64,000 bases of DNA from Candidatus Geothermarchaeum rappei (GCA_002011085.2 MTMB02000001.1:477820-541819), one strand, 5' to 3'; numbered from the stretch's first letter, positions 43,403 through 52,328 are shown. The notes: generated by a model from the letters alone, not told the origin. Made by a program: numbers and translations.

Positions 43403-44155
43403 CTATAGGTCAGTTATGGTATCGAGGACAACCTCAACGCCCTCCTCCTCAGAATACTCCAGTTCTTTTGATCCCCATCCCTTCCTCCATTTTTCATGAT
43501 ATAATTCATCGGATATCACAACCAGCATGCCAAACTCTATCCGCCTATAGTCCGCAACTGCCATTAAAGCTGTGGCCTCCATATCTACACAGAGCACTCC
43601 CTTGTTTCTCATCTCCATGACCTTGTCTCTAGTCTCCCTGAAAATAGCGTCTGTACTCCATATTCCCCCTTCTAATACCTTCCTCCTATTTAGAGCTCCA
43701 CCTGCCTTTTCAACAATCTTCTTAACTATCTTTTCACTGGGCCTTGGGATATATTCCGGGGGCATATAATGGTAGCTGGTGCCCTCTTCTCTAACTCCCC
43801 ATGTTGGAACCACATAATCCCCAATCTTAAGCTCCTCGGATAATGCGCCAGCTTCCCCATATGCAATCACCTTCTCCGCACCTGCTTCAATAGCCAGTTC
43901 AAATGCTATAATGGTAGCCGGTGCACCAAAATATGGTTTCAACACGAATATTTCTACATTATTGTAGCGGCAGGTGAAGGCGGTATGTCCAGGGATCCAT
44001 TCTAATTCCCTTATATTATCAACCTTCTCCTTGATTGCCTTTAACATTATCTCCGTAAATATAATCAGGCCCTTCTCAGGGACATATTTATCCCTGGTAA
44101 ACATTTCTGGGCTTAGTAGAGGCTCCTGTTTACCTAGTTTTATGAATCTTCCCAT
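43403..44155 (-). CDS. Nucleoside phosphorylase, purine/uridine phosphorylase family
   Basis: A 250-residue member of the PNP/UDP family: LKPYFGAPATIIAFELAIEA, YGEAGALSEELKIGDYVVPT, YHYMPPEYIPRPSE, and GVLCVDMEATALMAVADYR, which contains the ribose-binding acidic pair. It differs clearly from the phosphorylase at 40760-41641 (no shared long stretches), so the two likely have different nucleoside preferences. Substrate (purine, uridine or 5'-methylthioadenosine) is not resolvable by eye. Confidence 0.88.
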   Translation of the reverse strand: MGRFIKLGKQEPLLSPEMFTRDKYVPEKGLIIFTEIMLKAIKEKVDNIRELEWIPGHTAFTCRYNNVEIFVLKPYFGAPATIIAFELAIEAGAEKVIAYGEAGALSEELKIGDYVVPTWGVREEGTSYHYMPPEYIPRPSEKIVKKIVEKAGGALNRRKVLEGGIWSTDAIFRETRDKVMEMRNKGVLCVDMEATALMAVADYRRIEFGMLVVISDELYHEKWRKGWGSKELEYSEEEGVEVVLDTITDL

Positions 44156-44210
44156 AGACTACTCCACCAATATATCCCCTCTCCATATCTATAGGAATAT
44201 TGGTATTAGG

Positions 44211-44363
44211 TTATTTACGTTCTCTAAGGATCCTCTTCATCTCCTCAGGTAGCTTAATTATTCCATGTCGGTCTCTAACATGGGCTTCAAACCTCTCTAT
44301 CAATTCATCATGCGACGCTCCAGTTATCTCGTCTCCGCACATCTCACAAATATAACTCGGCAT
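44211..44363 (-). CDS. Small zinc-finger protein (50 aa), DUF1059-like
   Basis: Missed by the ORF track. Starting at ATG 44363 the minus strand encodes MPSYICEMCGDEITGASHDE, then LIERFEAHVRDRHG and a basic end KRILRERK. The CxxC...H...H arrangement with the AHVRDRHG spacing matches small C2H2-like archaeal and bacterial proteins (DUF1059 type). Likely a compact zinc-binding protein, perhaps nucleic-acid associated. It lies upstream of the nucleoside phosphorylase on the same strand. Confidence 0.7.
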   Translation of the reverse strand: MPSYICEMCGDEITGASHDELIERFEAHVRDRHGIIKLPEEMKRILRERK

Positions 44364-44481
44364 TTCAATCAACTATTCCGCTTATATAAAAGAACATAAG
44401 CTTATTATGGTGGAGATATATAATTTTGAAAAATAATTCATATAAATATATATATTTCATAGCTAGGTCGGGAAATGGGGT

Positions 44482-44928
44482 GTGTATCAGAATTTGTGGA
44501 TGGATAAAATAGAGTTTACCCCCATAGGTATAGTCAGGCGTGAGGACCCTAATAAACAGGGTGATATGGAGGTTTTAAGACGATCTATTGCCATAATAGA
44601 GGTTTTTCCAGAATATGTGGATGGCCTAAAGCATATTGAGGAAAACAGTTTTATCTGGGTATTATGGTTTGCACACCTGTCTAGAGATACGGATATACTG
44701 GAAGTGCATCCGATGGGCGATGTATCTAGGCCTAAAATAGGCGTATTCGCTTCTAGAAGTCCTTTGAGAGTAAATAATATAATGTTATCCCTAGTCAGGT
44801 TGATCGAGAGACGAGGTAGCATACTCAGGGTTGTGGGCTTGGATGCATATGATGGTTCTCCCGTGATTGACATTAAGCCATATTCGCCTAGTTTAGATGA
44901 TCCAGGGCACCTGTGTTTCGATGACTAA
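44482..44928 (+). CDS. TrmO-type tRNA N6-methyltransferase (UPF0066)
   Basis: The 148-residue product has the TrmO/UPF0066 beta-barrel signature: FTPIGIVRRED, a VLWFAHLSRD strand, EVHPMGDVSRPKIGVFASRSP, and GLDAYDGSPVIDIKPYSPSLD. TrmO uses SAM to methylate N6-threonylcarbamoyladenosine at tRNA position 37. The DGSPVIDIKPY and ASRSPLRVN-type blocks are the most conserved segments of the family and are intact. The track uses GTG 44482; ATG 44500 (MDKIEFTPIG) is an equally good start. Confidence 0.9.
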   Translation: MYQNLWMDKIEFTPIGIVRREDPNKQGDMEVLRRSIAIIEVFPEYVDGLKHIEENSFIWVLWFAHLSRDTDILEVHPMGDVSRPKIGVFASRSPLRVNNIMLSLVRLIERRGSILRVVGLDAYDGSPVIDIKPYSPSLDDPGHLCFDD

Positions 44929-44976
44929 TTGGAGACTAGTTCATCTAATTAACCCGAGGACTTCTTTATAATTTAT

Positions 44977-45249
44977 ATGAGTAACATTGATGAGCTAATT
45001 AATATGTTTGAAGATGCAATTAGAAACAAGAGCCATATAGTTCTGGATCCATATGACTTTAATCTAATCCTGAAGCTCTTGGATGTTACGGATGCTGTTA
45101 AACTATATAATCTATTGGCTACCCTTGAGGAGGAGCATATTGAGGAGGGTGTGGGTGAGCCTTTTGAGATAATTGTCCTATATAATGGGAGGCTGTTTAA
45201 GAGGATCCTCAGGATCTTATCAAAATACGCTGGTGTGAAGAAGACCTAG
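44977..45249 (+). CDS. Hypothetical 90-aa protein
   Basis: I do not recognise it. A small acidic protein with helix-rich N-terminal half (NIDELINMFEDAIRNKSHIV) and a beta-like C-terminal segment ending in RILRILSKYAGVKKT. It follows TrmO by about 50 bases on the same strand, and its stop overlaps the end of the IPK gene on the other strand by four bases. The reading frame has normal codon use for the region, and the ATG has no strong ribosome site. Confidence 0.55.
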   Translation: MSNIDELINMFEDAIRNKSHIVLDPYDFNLILKLLDVTDAVKLYNLLATLEEEHIEEGVGEPFEIIVLYNGRLFKRILRILSKYAGVKKT

Positions 45250-46058
45250 TATGTTATCAATGTACCCTTTACATCCTTATTCTTTAACGCCTTCTTCAGC
45301 CTTCCCTTGGCTAATCCACTTATAATTAGAGTCTCAATACCCTCTCTAGCCAATTCATATAATACCTCAACCTTATGTTTCATACCTCCGGTGACGTCTA
45401 TGCCATGAGAACTACTAAGGTAGCTCATCACAGTACCTATGTTCTCTCTGGAGACAACCTTGATGAACCTTGCGTCAGGATATTTTAATGGGTCTCTTGT
45501 GTATATCCCATCTACTTCTTCGCACATAATTATTCGGATGCTATACTCGTCCTTTAGAGATAATGAGAGGAACCTAAATATTTCTTCGGTCGACATTATA
45601 CAGCATCCCTGGTCTAAATCGATGCCGACATCGCCGTAAACAACCGGGATCATACCATATTCCAATAGGGTCTTTATGGGTTTTATATACATCTCCACTA
45701 TCTTGGATTTCCTGGCTAGGGATATGCTTGATGGCTGGATTGGAAACGCCTCTAAACCATTTTTGAGAAGTTCTTCCATCAGTATCATATTGAGTCTAGC
45801 AGCATCATGATGGACAACTGCCATTCCATACCTGCTTTTACTATTGATGAAGCCTTTATGCGTCTCATATTTTGAGGCTGAGACATGTGGGAAGCTGCCT
45901 CCGCCATGTCCAATTATAATCCTCTTATTTGGTGAGACTGAGTCTCCTATTTCCTTGATTAATCTCCTAATCACTTCATATCTAGGTGTATATGGCCTTC
46001 TCTTGTCCGTTATCAGGCTTCCACCGAGTTTAACCATATATAGTCTCTTCTCACTCAT
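45246..46058 (-). CDS. Isopentenyl phosphate kinase
   Basis: Last enzyme of the archaeal mevalonate branch: isopentenyl phosphate + ATP to isopentenyl diphosphate. The 270-residue amino-acid-kinase-fold protein has KLGGSLITDKRRPYTP at the N-terminus, the GHGGGSFPHVSASKY nucleotide/substrate loop with the catalytic His typical of IPK, and a late DVTGGMKHKVEVLYEL element. It sits in a five-gene cluster with UbiX, both phosphomevalonate dehydratase subunits and the UbiD-like decarboxylase, all on the minus strand and overlapping or touching. The context makes the identification strong. Confidence 0.94.
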   Translation of the reverse strand: MSEKRLYMVKLGGSLITDKRRPYTPRYEVIRRLIKEIGDSVSPNKRIIIGHGGGSFPHVSASKYETHKGFINSKSRYGMAVVHHDAARLNMILMEELLKNGLEAFPIQPSSISLARKSKIVEMYIKPIKTLLEYGMIPVVYGDVGIDLDQGCCIMSTEEIFRFLSLSLKDEYSIRIIMCEEVDGIYTRDPLKYPDARFIKVVSRENIGTVMSYLSSSHGIDVTGGMKHKVEVLYELAREGIETLIISGLAKGRLKKALKNKDVKGTLITY

Positions 46059-46626
46059 TCTCTCCCCACCTATTATAAAGGCTGTTCTCTATACCCAGGA
46101 TATCCAGTATCTTACCAACTATGAACTTCTCCATCTCCTCTATCGAGCTCGGCTTGTGGTAGTACGTCAATACTGGGAATAGTATATACACGTTGCATAA
46201 CGATGATAACCTACGGAGGTTCTCAAGATGTATGGGGCTCAACGGGGCCTCCCTAGGTATAATAACTAGCTTCCTCTTCATTCTTATATGGTTGTCCGCG
46301 GCTCTCAGGAGTAGATTATCCGAGACTCCATTTGCAATCTTCGCGACAGTATTCATCGAACACGGTATGATAACCATCCCATCCGTCAAATAGGATGTAG
46401 ATGCTATCGGCGCATCTATATCATCCTCATAATATAAATTCTCTGCATAATCCCCTAGTTCTCCTGCTAGGTCTATACCCATTTCATGGTAGGCGACTTT
46501 TTCAGCGGCCTTGGTTAAGACCACATGCATTTCAATATCTAGTGATTTAGCCTCTCTAACGAACTTCAGGGCCAATGGAGTGCCAGAGGCACCTGAGACG
46601 CCTACAACTATCTTTTTTCTACCCAT
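46051..46626 (-). CDS. ubiX: UbiX-type flavin prenyltransferase
   Basis: Makes prenylated FMN, the cofactor of UbiD-family decarboxylases. The 191-residue product shows VGVSGASGTPLALKFVREA, the SASTSYLTDGMVIIPCSMNT and RKLVIIPREAPLSPIHLENL blocks of the family. In this cluster its obvious customer is the UbiD-like anhydromevalonate-phosphate decarboxylase three genes upstream. It overlaps IPK by 8 bases and the dehydratase small subunit by 19 bases, so the genes are translated together. Ubiquinone synthesis is not implied. Confidence 0.94.
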   Translation of the reverse strand: MGRKKIVVGVSGASGTPLALKFVREAKSLDIEMHVVLTKAAEKVAYHEMGIDLAGELGDYAENLYYEDDIDAPIASTSYLTDGMVIIPCSMNTVAKIANGVSDNLLLRAADNHIRMKRKLVIIPREAPLSPIHLENLRRLSSLCNVYILFPVLTYYHKPSSIEEMEKFIVGKILDILGIENSLYNRWGENE

Positions 46627-47024
46627 CTCAATATACCTCTATCCCCATCCACCTCGACAACATCCCCATCTTCCAATAAATCAAATATCTTTTCATCCAC
46701 TTTATCAATCATGGGGATCCCCGATATAATTGCTCCTACGGCTACTATTGGCTCCGCCTCTATATTCACGATCGCATTAGGAGCCATATGGTTCTTAGCA
46801 AGCCTATATATTATGTATGACCCGACTGTCGACCCCTTTCCCCTGGGGAATATAAGTATTTTGTCCTTAATCGATTTCCCTTCAAGAGGGTGGTTCTTCT
46901 CGACGATGACCCCTGTGTTTGGATCTACTCCACCATAGAAGGATATTGGCTCCCTACTCAGGAGCACCTCCCCCTTTGCGAATCCCTTGGATATGCTTCT
47001 TCCTCTAAACTCCATTATACCCAC
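46608..47024 (-). CDS. Phosphomevalonate dehydratase small subunit (aconitase X swivel domain)
   Basis: A 138-residue protein of the DUF126 family, beginning with FRGRSISKGFAKGEVLLS and containing FPRGKGSTVGSYIIYRLAKN, the swivel-domain substrate loop. With the large subunit encoded immediately upstream (10-base overlap) it forms the iron-sulfur phosphomevalonate dehydratase that makes trans-anhydromevalonate 5-phosphate in the archaeal mevalonate pathway. Separate small and large subunits are the usual archaeal form. Confidence 0.93.
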   Translation of the reverse strand: MGIMEFRGRSISKGFAKGEVLLSREPISFYGGVDPNTGVIVEKNHPLEGKSIKDKILIFPRGKGSTVGSYIIYRLAKNHMAPNAIVNIEAEPIVAVGAIISGIPMIDKVDEKIFDLLEDGDVVEVDGDRGILRWVEKR

Positions 47025-48208
47025 TCTCCCCTCACCGCCGCATCAATACATTTCTCTAGGTTTGCCACCTTTACTCTAAACCTATTGACTCCACGTGAGT
47101 AGTAGAATGCTTTAGCGGAGTTTGTGACTAGAGTCTTAAATTTACCTAGGAGCGGAGCTACGGCAACACAGGTATCTATAATGACCTTCGCACCCGATTT
47201 TTCAATGGTCTCTATATATCCTAGTTCCTCAGCCATCCTCTTAACCTGCCTGGACGTGGTTATCCATAGCTCAGCGGCTACCTCTTTATCTTTGAGCAGC
47301 CCTGCAATCTCCTCAAGTTCCTTGAGTGAGGTGTGTGGACAGCCTATCCATACCATATCGACTTCCCTAAACTCATCCCTAAGGTACTCATATCCCTCCT
47401 CCAAATCCCTACTTGTAATCTCGATAGTCTCCCCGGGGGGCTCGAAGTCCATCCACTCAGCAGTTACCCCCTTTATATGGAATATCGCCGCACCAGCATA
47501 TGTCGCTATCGAGGCTGCAAATAGTTTCAAGGCCTCTAAATCCGCCTTCCCCATCCCCTCTATGTATGGAATGCTGTGCCCCGCTTTACTTGCAATAGCG
47601 TATCCTAGGACACTATAGTCGCTCCTGTAATTCAACTCTGTCTTTAGAACCACTCTCACCTCAGGCCTCCTATTCTCCTTTAGATGTAATCCATACATCG
47701 GTGTCTTACCTATTATGGCCGCGGCTAACGCTGATATGCCGCTCTCCCTATTTGTATATGCTCCTAATACTGAGTTGGCGTATGCAACTGCTGAGCTCTC
47801 GCTCCAAGCTATATGCTCACCTTTCTTAGGTAGGTTGCCTACTAGATAGGGGGTGCATGTGAGGGTTGGTTCAACACCCATAGACATAAATATCTTGATT
47901 ACTTCCCCTTGCTTCTCCATAAACTCCCTGTCTATCTTCATCTCACGCCATTTACCAAGATCTACTCCTCCAGGGTTCAGTGTTGCCTTAACCCTCACTC
48001 TAGCTCCTCTGGAGAAGTCCCAGAGGAATTCTAGGCCGGCGTCACCAATGTTATGGTATGAGACGCCTGATATTTGGGCTGAGGATATTGGTATGAGGCG
48101 CTCAGCATCATATATCTTTCCTATAGCCACGAGTATCTCCATCGCCTTCCGCATACCCTCTCCATATTCACCTGCGAGTATCCTCTCCTCCTCAGGCGTT
48201 AGATACAC
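47015..48208 (-). CDS. Phosphomevalonate dehydratase large subunit (aconitase X catalytic domain)
   Basis: A 397-residue DUF521/aconitase X protein. It shows ISSAQISGVSYHNIGDAGLE near the N-terminus, TCTPYLVGNLPKKGEHIAWS, VWIGCPHTSLKELEEIAGLL and KVIIDTCVAVAPLL; the Cys residues in CTPY, GCPH and DTC are candidate ligands of the Fe-S cluster. It catalyses dehydration of 5-phosphomevalonate with the small subunit encoded downstream. It follows the UbiD-like gene by three bases. Confidence 0.93.
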   Translation of the reverse strand: MYLTPEEERILAGEYGEGMRKAMEILVAIGKIYDAERLIPISSAQISGVSYHNIGDAGLEFLWDFSRGARVRVKATLNPGGVDLGKWREMKIDREFMEKQGEVIKIFMSMGVEPTLTCTPYLVGNLPKKGEHIAWSESSAVAYANSVLGAYTNRESGISALAAAIIGKTPMYGLHLKENRRPEVRVVLKTELNYRSDYSVLGYAIASKAGHSIPYIEGMGKADLEALKLFAASIATYAGAAIFHIKGVTAEWMDFEPPGETIEITSRDLEEGYEYLRDEFREVDMVWIGCPHTSLKELEEIAGLLKDKEVAAELWITTSRQVKRMAEELGYIETIEKSGAKVIIDTCVAVAPLLGKFKTLVTNSAKAFYYSRGVNRFRVKVANLEKCIDAAVRGEWV

Positions 48209-48211
48209 TTC

Positions 48212-49468
48212 TTAAATCACCTTCTCGAAATCCCCTCTTCTCTCGGGGTTATGGATGGTGGCGTCTATCCCCCATTTAGCCGTCCTTCTAGTCTTTTGGT
48301 CAGCGGATGGATCCAATGAAGATCCTATTTGATCAGGATAGATGTATACATCTCTATTGGGCTGTACCCTCGTCGCTATTGCCCACTCGACTTCGTTAGG
48401 GTCATAAATGTCTATATCTTCCTCCACTACAATAGCTAGCTTTAGGGAGGAGTGTCCTCTAAACGCTGCCTCAATAGCCTTTCTACCATCCTCTTCACTC
48501 CTCTTCCTTATCTTAATCACACAATGTAGCCATGATGAGCCGCCTGGAGTAAGATATACATCTAGGCAATCCACGCCAGTTTCCCTCACCGCCTTGAGGA
48601 TAGTCGGCTCCCTCGAGAGTCCCATAAGGAGCTTATGTTCATAGTCACCTGGTAATATAGCGTGGTAGAAAGCGTTTTCTCTAATGTAGATCTTCTCTAT
48701 CTCTACGACAGGCTGCTTCCTCACTATATCATATGTACCCGTCAAGTCTACGAAAGGCCCCTCGTCATGCTCCTCACCCGTCAACTCTCCAATCATCACA
48801 ATCTCCGCCATCGTCCCTACTACTCCGTCGAAATCCACCAGCCTAATCTCTTTGATGGCGTTTGCAATATCTAGTTCGCTGACTCCCAATTCCGGTGACA
48901 TTGCACTGGCCACCAGGACTTCAACTGGGTTTCCAATGCATATCGCGAACCTCTTTAGACCTCTTTCTACATACTTATGTAGGTGTCGGGGGACGATTCT
49001 AATAGCTAGCTTATTCCTATCTATCTGCATCATCCTATGATATGACGTGTTGAATCCATATTCCTTGTCATACGCAACTACAATACTTGATGTTATATAT
49101 GGCCCACCATCTCTAGGATAATGTTGGAGTATTGGTAGCTTATTTAGATCAGGCTCCACCTCCATATACATATCGTTATCAACTATACTAGGCCTCTTCC
49201 TCCTATTCATTATCTCCAGTAGATAATGTATTACCATATTAGGTGGGACACCTAGGTAGCTTGCAAGCCTCTCTCTCGTACTTACTATATTTGCCAGTAT
49301 TGGTATAGATGACCTCGTCCCATTTCTTAGGATGACATTCTCAAATAGTATGGGCCTTCCCTTAGCCTCTCTAATTTTCTTAGCGACTTGAAAGTCTACT
49401 GATAGCTCATCCTCTACTCTAATCAACTCATTCTCTAGGAAGCTATACTCATCACGAAGTCTATACAT
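48212..49468 (-). CDS. UbiD-family anhydromevalonate phosphate decarboxylase
   Basis: A 418-residue UbiD-family protein that depends on prenylated FMN. Characteristic segments include LQHYPRDGGPYITSSIVVAY (metal and prFMN site), IRIVPRHLHKYVERG, AEIVMIGELTGEEHDEGPF and DVYLTPGGSSWLHCVIKI. In the archaeal mevalonate pathway this enzyme converts anhydromevalonate phosphate to isopentenyl phosphate. Clustering with aconitase X subunits, UbiX and IPK favours this over aromatic decarboxylation. It is the first gene of the cluster, with about 70 bases upstream to the next gene. Confidence 0.92.
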   Translation of the reverse strand: MYRLRDEYSFLENELIRVEDELSVDFQVAKKIREAKGRPILFENVILRNGTRSSIPILANIVSTRERLASYLGVPPNMVIHYLLEIMNRRKRPSIVDNDMYMEVEPDLNKLPILQHYPRDGGPYITSSIVVAYDKEYGFNTSYHRMMQIDRNKLAIRIVPRHLHKYVERGLKRFAICIGNPVEVLVASAMSPELGVSELDIANAIKEIRLVDFDGVVGTMAEIVMIGELTGEEHDEGPFVDLTGTYDIVRKQPVVEIEKIYIRENAFYHAILPGDYEHKLLMGLSREPTILKAVRETGVDCLDVYLTPGGSSWLHCVIKIRKRSEEDGRKAIEAAFRGHSSLKLAIVVEEDIDIYDPNEVEWAIATRVQPNRDVYIYPDQIGSSLDPSADQKTRRTAKWGIDATIHNPERRGDFEKVI

Positions 49469-49540
49469 TTACGTTCCACCATATATGTATTCGGCCATGT
49501 CTAAATATTCATACATACACTGTTGAATATAATAATCTTC

Positions 49541-50143
49541 CTAGTCTCCCGATTCATCTCCTAATTCTAGTTTGAAGAATCCTGCTGTTGCTGTTACCGA
49601 TGAGAGAAGTAGAGGAAGTATACCATATCTAAGCATCTCGGTGTTTGACCCTGGTATACCGAACGCCACTATTAGGATGACTATTATACCTACCAGACTG
49701 ACCTGGGCTACTGAGAACATCTTTGTGTATATCCTCAACCTATGATATGCTCTTAACTCAAATAGAGAGTATACCGCCCATAATATTATTGGAATGGCTA
49801 GGTTGCTTAAGGCGCCTGACGACCCCCATACATCTAGAATATCAGACTGGGGAAGGAATATCAGGAATACAATGGCTCCTAATATCAGAGTAACTATACC
49901 CGTTATCCTATAGTATCCCTCGTGCGCCTCACTACCTAGTTTTATCCATGCCAGTCCCCTAAATAAAATGCTTACTGGATATGTGAATAATGCATATAAA
50001 GCAGTTATTCCACCCATTACAAGAATGTTTGTCATCGCAGAAAGGATGAACCCTAATGAGCCAAATATCCTGGTAATACGTGCCATAGAATCTTCCCCAA
50101 TATAAAAAATGTATGGATGTATTATATCTAGTATGGATTCCAA
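49541..50143 (-). CDS. Hypothetical polytopic membrane protein
   Basis: Up to 200 residues with five or six hydrophobic helices and a short charged loop LGSEAHEGYYRITG between helices 2 and 3. I do not recognise a family. The track starts at 50143, but an internal ATG at about 50086 (MARITRIFGSLGF) is a plausible shorter start, because the first 19 residues carry no helix or signal. It is next to a CBS-domain gene on the same strand, which may regulate or accompany it. Confidence 0.6.
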   Translation of the reverse strand: MESILDIIHPYIFYIGEDSMARITRIFGSLGFILSAMTNILVMGGITALYALFTYPVSILFRGLAWIKLGSEAHEGYYRITGIVTLILGAIVFLIFLPQSDILDVWGSSGALSNLAIPIILWAVYSLFELRAYHRLRIYTKMFSVAQVSLVGIIVILIVAFGIPGSNTEMLRYGILPLLLSSVTATAGFFKLELGDESGD

Positions 50144-50201
50144 AAATTAAGCGTCTTCCTACTAGTGAGGATGATGTTGATCACTGTTCTATACATGCCC
50201 T

Positions 50202-50621
50202 CTATTCTCGATATTCTGCAGATTCAATTACCTCTGCATAGAACCTAGCTACATCCCTAGATGACAATATCCCCATTAATTTGTTTTCTTCATCGACTAC
50301 TGGTAGGTGCCTAATATTATTCTCGCTCATTAGATAAGCGGCTTTACTCAATGGCTTATCTATACCTATTACTATGAGGTCCCGGGTCATAACCTTATCT
50401 AGTTTCTCATCCATAGATGTGTTTTCAGAGACACACCTAACTACATCTCTCTCAGTAAATATTCCCAGCAGCTTATCTCCATCTGTGACCAATATTGATC
50501 CCACTTTCTTCTCAATCATCTTCATAGCAGCATCCCTTATTGTGGATGAGGGGGATAAAGTAACAAGCTTCTCCCTCGGAGTCATCACATCTTTTACGCG
50601 TTTACCTAAATATGAACTCAT
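50202..50621 (-). CDS. Tandem CBS-domain protein
   Basis: The 139-residue protein is two CBS repeats: VKDVMTPREKLVTLSPSST...GSILVTDGDKLLGIFTERDVVR, then VMTRDLIVIGIDKPLSKAAY...HLPVVDEENKLMGILSSRDVAR. Stand-alone CBS pairs bind adenosine nucleotides or SAM and act as sensors or partners of other proteins. Nothing in the sequence gives the target. The gene starts about 58 bases upstream of the membrane protein gene on the same strand. Confidence 0.93.
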   Translation of the reverse strand: MSSYLGKRVKDVMTPREKLVTLSPSSTIRDAAMKMIEKKVGSILVTDGDKLLGIFTERDVVRCVSENTSMDEKLDKVMTRDLIVIGIDKPLSKAAYLMSENNIRHLPVVDEENKLMGILSSRDVARFYAEVIESAEYRE

Positions 50622-50844
50622 AAAATAATATTATAGTAAAACGATTATATTAACAATTAATATGTATAATTAAAAGGATTACATTTATAACCACGTTATT
50701 GAAAAATATATTAAACTTCATAAATCTTTTGATGTTTTCTCATGTTATTTTTAATTTGGACTATACATTTGACGTCTCTTAGTCGGTTTAAACATATGTC
50801 CTATGAATAGGATCCAGCCTAGGGGTATCTTCCTTTGGGTGTAG

Positions 50845-50852
50845 TTTTTATA
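50845..50852 (+). promoter_or_regulatory. Candidate TATA box for a leaderless transcript
   Basis: TTTTTATA is centred about 30 bases upstream of ATG 50879, and no ribosome site precedes that ATG. This is the archaeal spacing for transcription starting at or near the start codon. Confidence 0.45.
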
Positions 50853-50878
50853 GTATCCAATGATGTTTCTAATATTTG

Positions 50879-52198
50879 ATGTATCAGAAATACCGAGAAA
50901 ATTGGATGGAATATGTTGTCTTATTTCTCACAATATTCATAACTATAATATTCTATATCAGCATAATTACTAGGGGCGGGCTCGCCGTCGGTATCGATGC
51001 ACCGTATTATATGATACAAGTTAGAGAGATCTTGCGAAGTGGCTTCATGAAATACGGTGATCCTCCCCTAGTATTTTATATCCTAACAGTATTCGCCTTA
51101 TTATCGGGAAGCATAGAAACAGGCTTTACCGTCTCTGTTCCTCTCTTGGCGGTTTTAGCGGGAGTCCCCTCCTATTATCTCGTAAAGGAAGTGACCGGAC
51201 AGCGTCTACCTGCCTTCCTCACCCTACTACTAATCCTCTATTATCCCAGTTATATACGGATGCTAGGCGACTTCGTCAAGAATCAGTTTGGGATAGTGTT
51301 TATTGGTTTCACTCTACTATATTTGTTTAAAAGGGATTTAGGGAGAGGGAGATACATCTATATCACATTATCAACTGTATTAGCTGGCTTAACACATATA
51401 CTGGATTTCGGCTTAACTCTCCTGGTCCTAGGGGCATACCTCATTCACGATATCCTGACTACTAGGGATGAGGTTCTGCAACTACTTCTCTGTATACTGA
51501 TTCCATCTCTAGTCTATCTAGTGGGCTTTTTCCTCCTACCATTCTATTTCGGGGACTTAGGTAAGGGAGCTGGCTTCGTAAGTGACGTGGTTGAAGTCGG
51601 AGGAGAAACCATTCTCCCGATGGGCCTCAATATATATCTCCCTGCATTTGCATCGGCGTTGGTAGCTGGAGGGCTATTCATAGCATTATATAAAGATAGG
51701 CGGGTTAGAGAGTCGAGACTCCCATTCATACTATTAATCCTACAGATATTCCTAATCACACCCTGGAGGCCGGAGTGGCTCTTCAGGATAATGCTCATGT
51801 CCTTCATACCGATCAGCCTCATAACCGGATACTTAATACACTATATCGAGAAACTCCTGCCCCAGTTCTTAATAGCAGTCCTTATACTCTCATACCCCAT
51901 ATCAGCCGCAGTACCATTATCAGCCAGGCTACACCCAACCATAACACCATCACAGTACCATGAGCTATACACAATCAAAGATATAATCGGAGACAAGCCC
52001 GCCGAGATAATCTACGTTGGACACCCCGGGGAGAAATACTGGGCTGAATACATACTGGATAAACCCATCTTAAGACCAGGATCGAAACCAAGCGACCCCA
52101 CCACCCCCCTATACCTAATAATACCAACCGGCATGAAACCCCCTCCAACAGCAAAGCCCATCTACAGAGGGGAAGAATATAATCTATACAGGCTCTGA
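50879..52198 (+). CDS. GT-C-like polytopic membrane protein (possible glycosyltransferase)
   Basis: About 439 residues, with about eleven hydrophobic helices followed by a soluble C-terminal part (ELYTIKDIIGDKPAEIIYVG...). The first extracellular loop contains AVGIDAPYYMIQVREILRSG, placing an Asp where GT-C glycosyltransferases keep their catalytic acid, and the fold order (helices first, soluble domain last) agrees. I cannot name the sugar or acceptor; envelope glycan or protein glycosylation is plausible. ATG 50879 is chosen over TTG 50876 because a TATA box lies 30 bases upstream and there is no ribosome site. Confidence 0.65.
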   Translation: MYQKYRENWMEYVVLFLTIFITIIFYISIITRGGLAVGIDAPYYMIQVREILRSGFMKYGDPPLVFYILTVFALLSGSIETGFTVSVPLLAVLAGVPSYYLVKEVTGQRLPAFLTLLLILYYPSYIRMLGDFVKNQFGIVFIGFTLLYLFKRDLGRGRYIYITLSTVLAGLTHILDFGLTLLVLGAYLIHDILTTRDEVLQLLLCILIPSLVYLVGFFLLPFYFGDLGKGAGFVSDVVEVGGETILPMGLNIYLPAFASALVAGGLFIALYKDRRVRESRLPFILLILQIFLITPWRPEWLFRIMLMSFIPISLITGYLIHYIEKLLPQFLIAVLILSYPISAAVPLSARLHPTITPSQYHELYTIKDIIGDKPAEIIYVGHPGEKYWAEYILDKPILRPGSKPSDPTTPLYLIIPTGMKPPPTAKPIYRGEEYNLYRL

Positions 52199-52241
52199 CA
52201 TAAATATTTTTTATTTTTAACAAAACCTATGATTTTTTTAG

Positions 52242-52247
52242 AAAAAA
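52242..52247 (-). terminator. T-tract terminator of the initiator tRNA
   Basis: Read on the minus strand, TTAATTTTTTC begins right after the CCA; the T6 run is the usual archaeal signal for ending short stable RNA genes. Confidence 0.5.
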
Positions 52248-52251
52248 TTAA

Positions 52252-52328
52252 TGGTAGCGGGGCGAGGATTTGAACCTCGGACCTCCGGGTTATGAGCCCG
52301 GCGGGCTTCCTGGCTGCCCCACCCCGCT
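52252..52328 (-). tRNA. Initiator tRNA-Met (CAT), CCA encoded
   Basis: On the minus strand the sequence folds as a 74-base tRNA plus encoded CCA. The acceptor stem AGCGGGG pairs with CCCCGCT (A-U first pair), the anticodon arm is CCGGG CTCATAA CCCGG with anticodon CAT, and the T arm has CGAGG TTCAAAT CCTCG. The three G-C pairs next to the anticodon loop and the A1-U72 pair are the marks of archaeal initiator tRNA. No intron. A GAAAAATATAAA TATA-like element lies about 36 bases upstream and T6 follows the CCA. Confidence 0.97.

Noticed and set aside
45246-49468. UbiX/UbiD genes as ubiquinone biosynthesis
   Set aside because: They are embedded with aconitase X subunits and isopentenyl phosphate kinase, which defines the archaeal mevalonate branch.
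52252-52328. Intron in the initiator tRNA gene
   Set aside because: The sequence folds into a normal 74-base tRNA with no extra bases in the anticodon loop.
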